NCBI GenBank assembly: GCA_903772945.1
Contig: CAICTM010000020.1
Span: forward strand, 62,001 to 126,000
Origin: Seminavis robusta
Taxonomy: Eukaryota; Bacillariophyta; Bacillariophyceae; Naviculales; Naviculaceae
Reading direction: 5' to 3'
DNA length: 64,000 nucleotides
Both the position numbers and the translations under genes were made by a program. The notes under the pieces were generated by a model. The model saw nothing but the letters and a program-made list of their open reading frames with translations, was not told where the DNA came from and searched no databases. Shown in pieces: positions 37,669 to 50,122 of the stretch (within the stretch, counting starts at the first letter, position 1; the number at the start of each line of letters is the position of its first letter).

Positions 37669-37830
37669 TGCGAAATTGGCCCATTCCAAGCGAAAATGTG
37701 AAGGAAACTGAAGCAGCAAAGTTGCGAGGGTGACAGCTCTGTGAGACTAGTTAGTTTGTTTGCTTGTTTGCGTGTGACGGCGCAGCTTCTGGGCTTGCTA
37801 CCGGTATGTTACCCTCCCATCCTTTGTATT

Positions 37831-39756
37831 ATGGCAGCAACACGAAGCTCTCACAATAAACCGGAGCTCCAAGGTCGAAGGACTGGCTCGATCGCGGGAT
37901 TGCTCAGCGCACCTTTTTGTGCGCTGCAACCAACGGCAAGAGCTTCGTGGAGGAGCATTTTTCGTCCACTCACAGGATCCGAATCCAACGCACAGTTTCA
38001 TTGGGTTTGTCGGCTCACAACATCCATCCATCTTCGAGCACCAAAGGATTCAATTTCAAGGGCCCATCCTGAGCCCATCTTGTCCACAAAGGGTGCTCTC
38101 TCGTGCAATAGAAGCAATTCGCGAGACCTGAGAGAGATGAGAATGAACTGCACAACAGAGTTGGATCGAGCCAAGATGACGGACCTCAAGATAGATTTGG
38201 CAGACGGTTGTGACGCTGTTCTGGACTTATTGGGACAGCAGCTAGACAATGGAAACTGCAATCGCATTGTTCGTGTTGATATTGGATACTTTCACTCGCG
38301 TCGTCATGGCCCCGCAGCCCTCAACAACGCAAGACACGACCGCTTTTCTCGTCTCTCCAACGACGAGCTCAACCTGGTTTTTCAAGGTGTCGTCTGCTGC
38401 CTGCCAAAAATGAAGACCCTTGTTGTCATGTCCTATTTTCGTGCAGATGCCATGTCGCTGCCCGTGTCTGCCCTAGAAATGCTGTTTCGACGAGCCACTT
38501 GTCTGGAAATCCTCTTTTTGCACCAGATCAAACTCCAAGGTAGCCCCAATGACTTTCGGATTATGGCAAGAAGCTTAGACCGTCACCCTGCCCTTAAGCG
38601 AGTCAATCTCCACTGTTGTGGTGCTTCCAGAGACGATGTCGACTTCCAACAGGGACAAGACGTGGCTGCAGCTCAGCAAAACAACAGCACCAGCCTGGAT
38701 CCGCTCGTTTGCGGTCTTGCTAAGCTGCCAACGATGTACTACCTGTCATTGGACCAAGTTCCAATATCGGAACAATCAATTCGGGCCTTGTCGCAATCTC
38801 CTAGTTTGAGAGATATTTCCTTCTACAACATGCCACAAATCAAGACGGCTCTTCCGATCCTGTTCCGAACGCTGCAAGTTCACAGCCATAGTAGCAACGG
38901 TGACAATCAATGTCGAAGCTTATCTCGCTGCACTCTACGTGGTCTACGTATCCGGTCTTGTGATTTGGAACAAGAAGAAGCCATTTTGATTACCAAAATG
39001 TTGGAGAACAACTCTTCCCTGGAGAGTGTTGTATTCTATGTTGATTCGTGGGATGATTATGGGGAATCCTTGGCAGCGGCTCTGGCACATAATACGTCCC
39101 TCAAACGACTCGAAGTGGGCATTGGAAAGAATCAAGAAAGCGAAAACAGGACGCATGTTGCTACTCGAGAAGCAGCCGGCGCCAGTGGTGCCAACAACAA
39201 CAACCACAACAACAATAGAGATGCCACTCACAACCCCAACAATAGCAACCTCAATGACACTACGAACAGCACGGACGAGTCTATCAAGACAGACCTAGAG
39301 AAAGAAGTCAAGGCTGGTGTCAAACACAGGGAAGCTGCAAATAGACTTGCCAAAGCTCTCGAGAAGAACCGCAACACCGTGTTGCGTCACTTTTGTTTGA
39401 ATCTGTTCCATGCCGACTCCAACCTAATTTACGATGCTTTCATGTCCTCGTTTGGAACGATGCTGGAATCTAACTACGTTCTGGAGAACTTTTTGTTGCA
39501 AGGTTCCAACAGCTTTTCGGTGATGAGTCCCAAGGTTGGCTTTCTCCTGCGACTGAACCAACGATCTGGTCTAGACCGTCGCAAGTTGTTTCAGGATGTG
39601 GTGCGGCATGATGCCAACAAGGCCGACACTCGTCAGTTGTGGGTCGATACCTTGGAAAAGCACGTGGAGGATGTGAGTATTGTCTACTATCTGCTTCAAA
39701 GGAATCCCAACCTCGTTGGAAGTGCCGTGGCAGCATTGGGGACGGCGTACGGTTAG
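37831..39756 (+). CDS. LRR (ribonuclease-inhibitor-like) protein with Asn-rich insert
   Basis: 641 residues from ATG 37831; the frame runs further upstream without an ATG. Leucine-rich-repeat spacing spans ~190-440 (MKTLVVMSYFRADAMSLPVS, LEILFLHQIKL, LKRVNLHCCGASRDD, MYYLSLDQVPISEQSIRALS, LRDISFYNMPQ, LRGLRIRSCDLEQEEA). An Asn/His-rich low-complexity insert (~450-475: NNNNHNNN) interrupts the LRR region, and repeats resume as LRHFCLNLFHADSNLIYDAF. No signal peptide, membrane segment or catalytic motif. Probably an intracellular binding protein from the large diatom LRR expansion; function unknown. It resembles the protein at 9055 in general style but is not an obvious tandem copy. Confidence 0.8.
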   Translation: MAATRSSHNKPELQGRRTGSIAGLLSAPFCALQPTARASWRSIFRPLTGSESNAQFHWVCRLTTSIHLRAPKDSISRAHPEPILSTKGALSCNRSNSRDLREMRMNCTTELDRAKMTDLKIDLADGCDAVLDLLGQQLDNGNCNRIVRVDIGYFHSRRHGPAALNNARHDRFSRLSNDELNLVFQGVVCCLPKMKTLVVMSYFRADAMSLPVSALEMLFRRATCLEILFLHQIKLQGSPNDFRIMARSLDRHPALKRVNLHCCGASRDDVDFQQGQDVAAAQQNNSTSLDPLVCGLAKLPTMYYLSLDQVPISEQSIRALSQSPSLRDISFYNMPQIKTALPILFRTLQVHSHSSNGDNQCRSLSRCTLRGLRIRSCDLEQEEAILITKMLENNSSLESVVFYVDSWDDYGESLAAALAHNTSLKRLEVGIGKNQESENRTHVATREAAGASGANNNNHNNNRDATHNPNNSNLNDTTNSTDESIKTDLEKEVKAGVKHREAANRLAKALEKNRNTVLRHFCLNLFHADSNLIYDAFMSSFGTMLESNYVLENFLLQGSNSFSVMSPKVGFLLRLNQRSGLDRRKLFQDVVRHDANKADTRQLWVDTLEKHVEDVSIVYYLLQRNPNLVGSAVAALGTAYG

Positions 39757-40517
39757 TGGCTTGCTTGGCCTTCGTGGGCGCCTTTTTGTAACCATACACC
39801 AAAACCGCCGGTTATACTTGGCATGCCACGAGAATGTAAAGAGCCTTGGCATGATACTCTAGCTAGTCAGTGCCATATACTGCAGTTGAAATTAGCATAA
39901 TAAGAGTATGTTGTAACAATGCTGCCCATCCAAAAGTAGCTGTGCGGGCTCTGTAGTTTGAAATGGAACATGCAGCAGGGGCAAGTGCCTTGTTGGATCT
40001 AAATCCGGAGCTGCTGGTTCCGGGCGACCACGACTTGCAGCTCCGTCCGCTGCACCTATTCTAGCATGACAACCACACATACCGGTACATGTACATAGTA
40101 CGACTGGTCTGCCCAAGTCTTGCTATCCACGGCAATTCGGAGCTGCACCAAGCACAAGCTTTGGATCTGCCTCATTTTTAGTCGCAGGAGCCAGTCACAC
40201 GTACCTTATTGTGACTTTTGACACTGGGTCATCGATGATTCCTCTCAAGTGGATTTCTACGCGAAATCGGTACCAGAGGGTATCTTCCCCTACGCGGATC
40301 GCAATCTTGGTTCGGAAGACACCAAACAAGAAAGAAAGAAACATCCAATAACAAAAGCTATCATACCCGCAGCTCTCGCTGGGCACTCCATTGAGCTCAT
40401 CCTCAAGACACCAAGCAACATCGATCCCACAATATCTGTTTGCTAAGGGTTCAGAAGATCTTTCGAGTATCTCTCGTGTCGGAAGATTTCTTTTGCTCGA
40501 ATAGGTGGTAAATAATT
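39757..40517. other. Intergenic, myosin upstream region
   Basis: Contains an acataccggtacatgtacata stretch near 40.08 kb. No gene-like frame. The region before 40518 has no recognised promoter element. Confidence 0.5.
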
Positions 40518-43500
40518 ATGGGCGGCGACGACGAGACCAAGGGCAAGAACCACGCCTTTGTGTACATTGCCTCCAAGGACTACGCTTGGATTCCGGCGAC
40601 ACTGCTGGATACGGATAAAGGCAAGGCTCACGTGGAGGTTCCTCATTATAAAGACGAACAATCGATTGTGTGCGATGGCGGTGCCTCGGCTAGCAAAAAG
40701 ACCAAGGAATGGGTAGACCTCAAGAAATACCCCAACAAGGTTCTGCCACTGCAAAATGTTACCGGTGGTGGACAACTCATTGAGTATCCGGATATGGTGG
40801 ATATCCCCTTTTTGCACGAGGTAAGAGTGTCTTGAGAAATAAATGAAATGTCAAGAAGGTATATTTATTTGTTTTCTAACTAACTTGTTCCTGATCTTTG
40901 GGTATCATTATTTCATATCAGGCTGGCATTCTGTTCAATCTCAAACTCCGCCATTTGCGTGGACGTCCTTACACTCGAACTGGGGATATCATTATCGCCA
41001 TTAACCCCTTTCAATGGTTCACGGAACTCTACACGGAAAAGAAACAAATCATGTATTCCAATCGCCTCGTCTGGGAAAGTACCCATACCGAACAAGATCC
41101 TCGTCGAGGATTGGAACCACACGTCTACGAGGCATCCGCGTTGGTCTACCGAGGATTGGCATTTGATAGAGAAGATCAATCCATTCTGGTGTCGGGAGAA
41201 TCCGGAGCCGGAAAGACGGAAACTGTCAAAATTTGCATGAATCACATTGCCAGTGTCCAAAAGGGACGCGACATCAAATCCGGAGGCGAGATCGATCCCG
41301 TCGTCCGACGCGTCTTGAATTCCAATCCACTCCTGGAAGCTTTTGGAAATGCCAAGACGACCCGAAATGACAACTCGAGTCGCTTTGGAAAGTACACGCA
41401 ATTGCAATTCCATCGACCCGAAGATGAAATGGCGGGCAGTATTGATTTGGCCAACACTATTTGCAAACTAGCCGGATCGAAATGCGAGGCGTATTTGCTG
41501 GAGAAGAATCGAGTGACTGGTCACGAAGATGTCGAACGAACCTATCACATCTTTTATCAAATCTTGGCGGCACCCGATGCGGAGAAAACCAAACTGTGGG
41601 ATGGTTTGAAAGGGACCGACTTTAATTCCTACAAGTACGTTGGTGATACCGATACCAAAAAGATTGAAGGCATGACGGACGCCCAACATTTCGAGAAAAC
41701 TCGCGAAACACTGGAATTGATTCACTTGGGTGGCGACAAATACACCATGTTGATGCGGGCCATTTTAGTCGTCATGCAGACCGGAAACCTTACGTTCGGT
41801 CCCCGCGAAGGCGATTCCGACAAGTCCGACTGTACCTCCAAGAAGGAACTCAAAGGCTTGGCCGAATTAATGGGTGTCCCGGAGGATGCACTCAACAAGG
41901 CATTCACCGAACGGACCATGAAAACACGCGGGGAAACCTACAAGGTACCCCAAGATGCCAAAACGGCCAAGGAGTCTGCCGATGCCTTTGCCAAGGAAGT
42001 TTACGGAAAACTATTCTTGTGGCTTGTGAGTGGAATCAACGAAGCTACCAAGGCCGAGAAGAACTTTGAAGGAGGTGGTCTCGCCAGTTCAGACTTTGGC
42101 ATTATTGGATTGTTGGATATCTTTGGATTCGAATCCTTCTTGATCAATCGATTCGAACAACTGTGCATCAACTACGCCAACGAAAAGCTACAACAAAAGT
42201 TTACCGAGGATATCTTCCGAAGTGTGCAAGCAGAGTACATTGAAGAAGGCATTGCCCTGGCGGAAATCACCTACGACGACAACACGGATGTCCTGGATTT
42301 GATTGAAGGACGAACGGGATTGTGTGCCCTCCTGAATGAAGAATGCGTTCGTCCCAAGGGTAGCGACGAAGCCTTTGTGAACAAGGCACTGGCACAAAAC
42401 AAGAAGTCGCCCTGCATTGTGGTCAACCACATGGACCGAATGAGTTTTGGAATCCACCACTACGCAGGAAAAGTCATGTACAGTGCCGAGTTCTTCGTTG
42501 TCAGAAACCAAGACACACTCCCGACCGATGTGGAAGAATTGATGCAAATTTCGACAAACGAAATTGTCTCCCATGTAGCAGTTGACAATGAGCCTGCCAA
42601 AGCCAAGCCCGGTCGTCAAAAGAGTAATATTGTGGGAAAGACTATTTGGACAAAGTACAAAACGCAATTGGCAACCCTCATGACTGATCTGCGAAAGACC
42701 ACGAGTCGCTACATTCGTTGCATCAAACCGAACAAGCCAAAGAAGCCTTCGGTTATGGAGCATGTAGGTACCGTCGAACAGTTGCGATGTGCCGGTGTTG
42801 TGGCTGCGGTGACAATTACCAGATCAGCATTCCCCAATCGACTCGATCACGCACCAGCCTACAGACGATTCTTGCCGCTCAAACCAGCGGCTGCTGGCAA
42901 GGCCGACAAGAATGACATCAAGGCTCTGCTTGCTGAATTGATGGATTCGGCCTTGGCGAGTCTCGTACAGGGTGAAGGCGAAAACACAAAGAAAGCCTAC
43001 GTGATTGGAAAAACCAAAATCTACTTCCGCGCGGGAGCAATGGAATATCTGGAGTCCGAACGCCTTAAGGGCTGTGACAAGTGGGCCGTGATCATGCAGC
43101 GTGTCTACCGTGGTTACTGCGTACGAAAGAAGTTGGGCGGCATCAACGGATACAAGATGCAAGCCAAGGCACCGAAAGCCATCACCATCCAATGCTGGTA
43201 CCGTCAACTAGCAGCCAAATTTAAGCTTGGAAGGCTCAGGAAGAAGCACAAAGAAAAGAAAAAGAAGGCCAAGAAACGCGTGCGTGCCGCCATGAAGATC
43301 CAAGCATGTGGTCGCGGTTACTTGGTCCGACCGAAGTTCAAGAAGAAGCTCAAGTTGATGAAGGAACGGGAGCGCCTGAAGAAGCTTGCCAACGATTTGG
43401 AAGAGAAGGTGCGTGAAGCGGAAATGAAACGCCTTCAGAATGTAGAGGCTGCCCGCGAGGCTGCCGAAAATGAAATTGAAGAGTACAAGGAGGTTGTCCG

Positions 43501-44110
43501 CGAGGAACTCAAGAGCGACAAGGAGAAACAGAAGAAGTATGCTCAGCAACAAACATTGATCGATGAGAGTTCCAACATTATCGAATTCTTGCGCCGAGAG
43601 AATACGAAGCTGAAGAACCAAAGCGAGGGCATGCGCAAGGACTTCAAGGAGCTCAAAGACAACAACAAGCGTTTGCAAGAAGAGAACGAGGCGGCAACAT
43701 CGTCGTTCACCGCATTGAACGACCACGCCAAGCAGCTCAATGTAAAGAATGCCAAGCTCATCACCAACGTCCAGGAATACAAGAAGAAGCTGGAAGGTCT
43801 AAAGGACGATCTGAAGGAGAAGCAGTCGTACTACATTGCAGAAGCAGAGGCTCGTCTAGCAGCCCAGAAGAGGATGGCTGCCATTGTGGGCACCATCCAG
43901 GACAAGTGCAGAGACCCGCAGCTGATTGAAGATGCGGTGATTATGGCATTGGAGTGCGAAGCGGAGGCCAAGGCTGAACGTGCCGCTTTGGATGCCCAAG
44001 ATGGCAAGTCCGCCCCAGCAACAGGCACCACAGCGGCTGTCGCAGACGACGATTCCACTGATTACGGTGACATCTCGTCCGATGAAGACTCAGATGATGA
44101 TTCGGACTAG
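40518..44110 (+). CDS. Unconventional myosin heavy chain
   Basis: Actin-based ATPase motor. Exons 40518-40820 and 40922-44110 (1163 residues), joined in phase 0 at FLHE|AGILFNL. Motor domain to ~810: P-loop GESGAGKT (193-200), switch I NDNSSRFGKY (from Asn250), switch II DIFGFESF (from Asp500), actin-binding RYIRCIKPN, and the SH helix VEQLRCAGV (from 719). Three IQ motifs follow (IMQRVYRGYCVRKK, TIQCWYRQLAAKF, KIQACGRGYLVR), which should bind calmodulin-like light chains. Then a coiled coil (~905-1090), compatible with dimerisation, and a short acidic end (DDDSTDYGDISSDEDSDDDS). No FYVE, PX, MyTH4 or WD40 tail domain is seen, so cargo binding is unclear. Probably a stramenopile-specific class; the class number cannot be assigned without phylogeny. 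Confidence 0.95.
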
Positions 44111-45895
44111 ACTAGAGCGTACGGTACCGGTAGTAACTGTCAAACTATGCATGTTTTTGATGCACTTCCTGTAGACTAATAGTAGCTATCTAGAGTGCCG
44201 TCGGAGCCTTTCAGCAGCTGAAAACATACCTTGTACTTTGCCTATCCAAGCCCGGATAGCAGTTTCAACAGAGAAGTTGTCGACGAAGTCCCAATTATTC
44301 CAAACAGCTCTGACGTTATATAACAACAACTCTGAAGGCTTTGAAAAAGGCTTCTTTACTTACATGTACTTGTACCAAGGCTGGGGGAAAGGGTTCTGAT
44401 CGTGATCGTTTTCACCCTTTGGTTTCCCAGTCCCAGCTTGGTGTCAAAAAAGTTCCCTGTGTCCTTGGGAAGTTAGAGACACAGTGACATCAACGTTTGG
44501 TTGTGCCGCCGTCATCGACCAGTCTTTTCATGGTAGAAAGTTGCTTCCGCGATCAAACTCACCACCAGCGGTAGACTACTGTACAGCGATACTAGTACAT
44601 ACCGCGACCATCCCGCTGGTAACCACCGCACCCTTGCTAGCTGGACTACTATGCATGTGCATACCGGTAGCTACATTCATAGCGATAGCGGAGTAGCCAG
44701 AATCAACTCCGTCTCCTTCAACTCCTTCAACCTCCAACTTCCTCTTCCCTTGGTGAGAAGGTGGTTGAGTTCTTGTTTCTTGTAGAAAAGTCTAATCCGT
44801 TCAGCATCTATCTATCTAGCTAGCTACCTGGTACCGGGTAGATAATACGGAAACACCCCGTGCTGACATGTCCCATGGCATTGTGTTTCGTTATAGAGCC
44901 TGCTGAAAACGTGTCCTCTCTAGCTAGGTCTGTTTCCTCTCAGGATCTCATCTCGTCGAGTTACCGATAGAGCTACTTTAGCACTTTAGCAGTACTGCGG
45001 TAGTACCGGTAGCCGTGGACCGGGAGTTCCTATCAGGCCTCAGACAGACTGGCTGCTCCTCTTCATCAGAGCATCCAGCTCGATCAGTTAGTTAGACTAA
45101 GCATAGTTGCTTTGGCTGCGAGACTCCTTGCGGTTTATTATTGGCTGTTCACTTCCCCCTTCGACCATCAAACTCCGGCTTTCCCTTGTAGCTTCAGCCA
45201 AAGTGAGCAGAACTTTCTCGCAACGTAATAAGCTGGCCAACATACTTTCGTCTTCATCCGAAAATCGGAAGGGAGCTCCATCAAACTTCTTCCGGCACCA
45301 GCTCTCACCATGGTCTAAACCTGGAAATGTTTTTATCAATTTTGCTGTGACGTATTTCCTTTTAAGTCTTATTTCTTTTAGAGGGAATACGATTTTGCGA
45401 ACGCCGCTCTTACCTGACAAAAAACAAAACGAAGCCCTTTTTTGCATTCTCGTCTCTCCACACGACGAAGCTGATCACAATACCGGAGCGAACGGTGTCA
45501 GTCAATGGCGAGGTCATTGCGTCCCCACTATCATCCAGCTGATCTTTGAATCTCTTGCACCAATAAAACCACAAGCTGGCCACAACAGGAGCACAATCGC
45601 CTGGTTTCGTTCAATACGAAGCCCAGTGCGAACGGGTTAATCTTGAGTTGGAGTTCCGGTATCGGAAGGGGTATCACATTTTCCGTATTATCACCATTCG
45701 TCGGCCACACAACAGCAATCCCAATCGATGAAAGCGAAGAAAACGAGCTGACGCTATCCAGGAAGAGACAATACGTTTCGCCATCTGTGAAGCCAAGAGA
45801 CAGTGTACCCAGCAGGAAGACACGGCCAACAGCTCCTTATCCTACCCTCCTTGGTCACCTCCTTGGTCACCTCCTTCCAAAGCCCAACCAAGCCT
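44111..45895. other. 1.8-kb spacer upstream of the nitrate transporter fusion
   Basis: No gene recognised. GTAC and tagctagc words are dense around 44.55-45.05 kb. A 177-codon plus-strand frame at 45107-45640 and an opposite frame have no motif. A direct repeat of cctccttggtcac lies near 45.85 kb, just before the start of the next gene. Confidence 0.45.
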
Positions 45896-48800
45896 ATGAC
45901 ACCTGTACACAACCACCATGATGCCCATCATCTGGAGATGCTACAGAGCGACCATGACGGTGACTATGGGAATTCCAGCAAGCATTCCATGGGCAGTCTT
46001 CTGGGTAGCACCACCACCAATAGCACCAACACGGGCAAGCGCATGCTGCCCAACGCTGTGACCAACGCTCTGGGCCTTACGTCGAGTCCTGCTACTAGTA
46101 GTTCTCACGGGCGGAGTGCAAGCGAAGCTAGCACCACATCCAGTCACACCAGTGTGGATCACAGTAGCACTCACGAATACAATGTGGGAGAGGAAGAAGA
46201 CGGCCATGATAGTGCCATGCTTGCACGGGTTTCGAGCATTGAAGTGACGCTGTCATCATCGTCATCTTCTCCAATGGAGGAAGTAGCAGCCACAGCATCC
46301 AAGTCTAATGGCAGTGAAACAAAGGCAGACGAAGAAAATATCCAATCCACTGTTGTAGAAGCGCTAGTACCGAGGATGGAGAGCTTACCGCACCAGTCTA
46401 CTGGGGAAGCTTCAGCAGATACCTCATCGTCATCCTTCAACTCACAGATGGGAGAACTGACCGGGGCCTGCTCCCCTCTCCCTGTCCCTGAGGCCCCAGA
46501 ACACCACACCATTTCTGAGAAGAGGCTCAGATCAAGTTCCGAAGAAGAAAAAGTGGAAGAAGACACTGATGTTCCGGCTTCCAACACAGCCCCGCCATCT
46601 CCTAGCACTGCTGCTACTGCTGCTGCTGCGGCAAGACCTCTGCAACGGAGCAAGAGAATGGCGCACCAGGCGCCAATGATAAAACATCACAGTAGTGGCG
46701 ACAGTTGGGACATGCAAGAGGAGGAGGAAGCACATGATGCACTGACAGGCATGAAGGCCGCTCCTGGTGATATCAACAATCCACTGCAACGATCCAATGA
46801 ACTACCCAAAAAGCTATCACTGAACAGTCGTCGCAGCGTCGAGTTCTCTCACGTGCACATTCGAGAGTATAATGTCGCTATTGGAGACAACCCCTGCTGT
46901 TCCTATGGGCCACCAATCACCTTGGATTGGGACTACAATGACGACCAGGGTGATATCCCACTCGATGTCTACGAACAAAATCACTTGCTAGTCAAACATT
47001 CCATGAAACGACGAGCCCGACGATCACTAGTTTTGAATTATACCGAAAGACGCGCACGGCTGTGGAGAGCGGGATACTCGCTAGAGGAAATTGATGCAGC
47101 CGCCAAAGAGCTGGAACGTCTCAAATGGCGACAATCAATGTTGGGGAACTTGGAGGCATTCTACCGACTTCAGGAAGCATGGGTGCTCTACGTCAAACCG
47201 GTAGTCTTTCCCAAGGAAAGGAAACGACAGGAAATGAACCGGCGGTTGGATTTCATTGAACAAAAGGTTCGGGACGAACATTCGTCACGATCATTGGCAC
47301 TCTCCGAGACGGTCTCAATACCTCACCACAAGGAAGACGACGACCATGTAATTGAAATGGACGATGACGATCTCGAGTTTCAAGCAGGCGGTGTGCCTCA
47401 AGCCATCGTGATAGAAGGGCTCGACGGTCTAATGGACCAAGAGCAACAACGAGAAGATAAGGAACAAGCGCAACAACAACACCAACCAGGAAGCTCCAGT
47501 GATGCACAGAACAATGGAGTCCGGCGCGAACCCAGCAGCGGCAGCAGTGGGGATAATAGCGGCAATTCACACAACAATTACGGCATCCGAGTTGACAAGA
47601 AGCAGCAAGACAAAGCCACTGAAATCATTTTGTGCAGTCTCCGCCGTCCTCATATGCGGGCCTTTCATGCTTCTTGGTTCTCATTCTTCGCCGCCTTCTT
47701 TGCATGGTTTGCCATTACACCTCTGCTTGGTGAGGTTCAAGAAACCTTGAACCTGGACAAGGCAGATATCTGGATGTCTAGCCTGTTTGGTACCGCGGGG
47801 ACCATTGTCTTTCGAATCGTAATGGGTCCTGCCTGCGACGCATTCGGCGCGAGACTCTGCATGGCGTTCATCTTGGTCGCAGCTGCCATCCCAACAGCAC
47901 TGACCGGTCTTGTCCAGTCATCAGCCGGCTTGTCGCTGGTGCGACTGTTCATTGGTATTGGCGGGGCATCCTTTGTGGCCTGTCAATATTGGACTAGTGA
48001 AATGTTCTCCCGTGAAACGGCAGGGACTGCCAATGCGGTAAGTGAATGAGAGACAAACGATTACACAGAATTGTTTAGCCTGTTCGTGTGCTTTCGCTAA
48101 CGTTCTCCTTCTTTCCTTCGCTCAGTTGGTGGCAGGATGGGGCAACTTTGGCGGAGGAGTGGCCAACCTTGTCATGGGGTCCGCGCTCTTTCCGCTTCTT
48201 CGGTGGTTCTTCCGAGGCAGAGATGAAGACGAGGATGATGATGCCTTGAGCTCCGAGTTGGCATGGCGAACAGTGTTTGTGGTGCCAGCGTTGCTTTCCA
48301 TCGCTACGGCTTTGATGATTCTTTTGTATTGTGACGACTCACCAAAAGGTAGCTACAGAGATCGGATCAAAAGCGAAAGCCTCACTAAGGCCAGCCCTAT
48401 GGAGTCACTGAAGAAGTCAGCTCGCAATTGGAACGTGTGGATTCTTACTTTCCAATACGCATGCTGCTTTGGCGTGGAGGTGACAATGACAAATGCGACA
48501 GCACTGTATTTCAAGGACGAGTTTGGCCAATCTACTGTGTCCGCTGCTGGGATTGCATCAATCTTTGGCCTGATGAATTTGTGGGCTAGAGGGTTGGGAG
48601 GCTTGGGTTCCGACAAGTGTCAAAACATGAAGGGGGTCAAGGGACGACTCTTTTGGCAAATGTTTACTTTGATCTTCGAGGGTATCGGAGTGGGGTTGTT
48701 TGCCATTGCTGATTCTCTGGCAGCATCCATCATCGCACTCATCTTCCTTTCCTGCATGGTGCAAAGTGCCGAAGGTTCTACGTTTGGTATTGTCCCATAT

Positions 48801-49268
48801 GTAGATCGGCGGTTTACCGGTGCGTTTGTTGGTGCACAATGTCGTGGACGTACTCCAAGACATTCCAATCCACGTCTCACTCCTTCTATTCTTCTTGTAT
48901 TGATAGGGTCTGTTGTTGGTATTGTCGGAAGCGGTGGAAACGCCGGAGCTGCAGTGTTCTCCGTCTTCTTTGTGCTCTTCAGCTACAGAGCAGGGTTTAT
49001 GCTAATGGGTCTCGCTGCCATTGGGAGTTCCTTTCTGAGCTTTCTGATGAAGACGGACAAGCTTGCGCAAACTCACGATACGGTCGCCCTGGAAGTTGAA
49101 CAAAGGGAACAACAAGAGGAGGAAGATCGCATTTTGCAGAATGACAACAGTCGTAGTCATCACGCAGCATCTTACCATTCGGCAAATTTGACTGAGCTGC
49201 CCCTCGAATTGCAACAACCGAAAGACAGGCGAAGTTCCAATGACGAGGAGGCTGATGTATCCGCATGA
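45896..49268 (+). CDS. NRT2/NNP nitrate transporter fused to a long N-terminal region with a diatom-specific domain
   Basis: Major facilitator of the nitrate/nitrite porter family behind an unusually long cytosolic N-terminus. Exons 45896-48037, 48126-48819 and 48907-49268 (1065 residues); start ATG 45896 (MTPVHNHHDAHH). Residues 1-310 are Ser/Glu-rich and disordered. Residues ~315-470 hold a conserved-looking block beginning VEFSHVHIREYNVAIGDNP, then GPPITLDWDY and an Arg-rich helical part; I know this IREY...LGDNP...GPP pattern from many diatom proteins of unknown function. From 587 the transporter starts: RAFHASWFSFFAAFFAWFA, FVACQYWTSEMF, AGWGNFGGG, ARGLGGLGSD and AEGSTFGIVPYV are NRT2 hallmarks. 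The fusion lies inside one exon, so it is not a splicing guess. A Glu-rich tail follows. Ordinary NRT2 proteins have ~500 residues. Function as an uptake carrier or as a sensor-like transceptor is open. Confidence 0.88.
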
Positions 49269-50122
49269 TTTCTTGCATCTTGAAACAGTGATGCCCTCCT
49301 CCATCTGCTGCGCTAGGGAAAAAGCAATCCCGCATTGCTCAAACGGTGGACGGGTCTCGTAAGGGGTGGTCGTCCCCTGTTGCAGTGATCTAGAATCTCG
49401 ATGCAAAGCGGAAGATGGCAACGCACGGCGCTCTCTGCCCAACCAGCGCTTACTACAAGCCCCACTCGAGGTGCGAAAGCGGACTCCCGAGAGTTCCTCG
49501 CCTACAACTGGAGCAAAGGTCACAGTTTAGAATATCCTAACGTTGGGACTCCAAATCTGAATAGCGCGCCGAGCAGCTATTGGGAGGTGTTCTGAAAGTC
49601 GTTTCGTAAGGATACCAGTGTAACTGAATGGCACTATATATGGACCTGTTTGGAAAGGACTCCACGCATGGAACTTCTGTCCCCGGGACAATGGCGAATA
49701 GGAGGTGACACCTCCACAGTGACGAAATCGGTGAGGTCTGTTACTCGAGTGCCATGTTTGGTCTTCAGATGACAGTCAATGATTCTTGATCAGGTGTCAT
49801 GTTTCATATTTCCGCTATGACAGCCAGATAGGCTCCGGCTGGGGAGCAAAGCAGAGCCGGACCCCACCTCCCCAGCCAGTGTAGAGTAACAGCAGTCAAT
49901 AGGTACCCAGAGGCATCGCAGGAGGAGCAATCGCTGAGACTACTCTTATAGCTGGCCACAAGTGCTTTTATGTTCTGCTGCAAGCTGCTCCGGGATATCT
50001 TTCAGACGTGTTTTGAATAACAATAATAATGCAACAATGAATAACAATAAAAATGCACACCATTTGAATTTTGACGGTTTCCTTACTTTTCCTTTGATTG
50101 CCGATACCATCCAACATCCGCC
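49269..50122. other. Intergenic with a GC-rich hairpin
   Basis: No gene recognised. A 10-bp perfect inverted repeat (ggctggggag at 49837-49846, its complement at 49868-49877) with a nested ccggct/agccgg pair could form a hairpin. The stretch before 50123 is A-rich (aataacaataataat), typical of 5' UTR-like DNA. Confidence 0.5.

Noticed and set aside
45107-45640. 177-codon plus-strand frame before the nitrate transporter
   Set aside because: Composition is that of random DNA, no motif, and a competing antisense frame; possible 5' UTR of the next gene.
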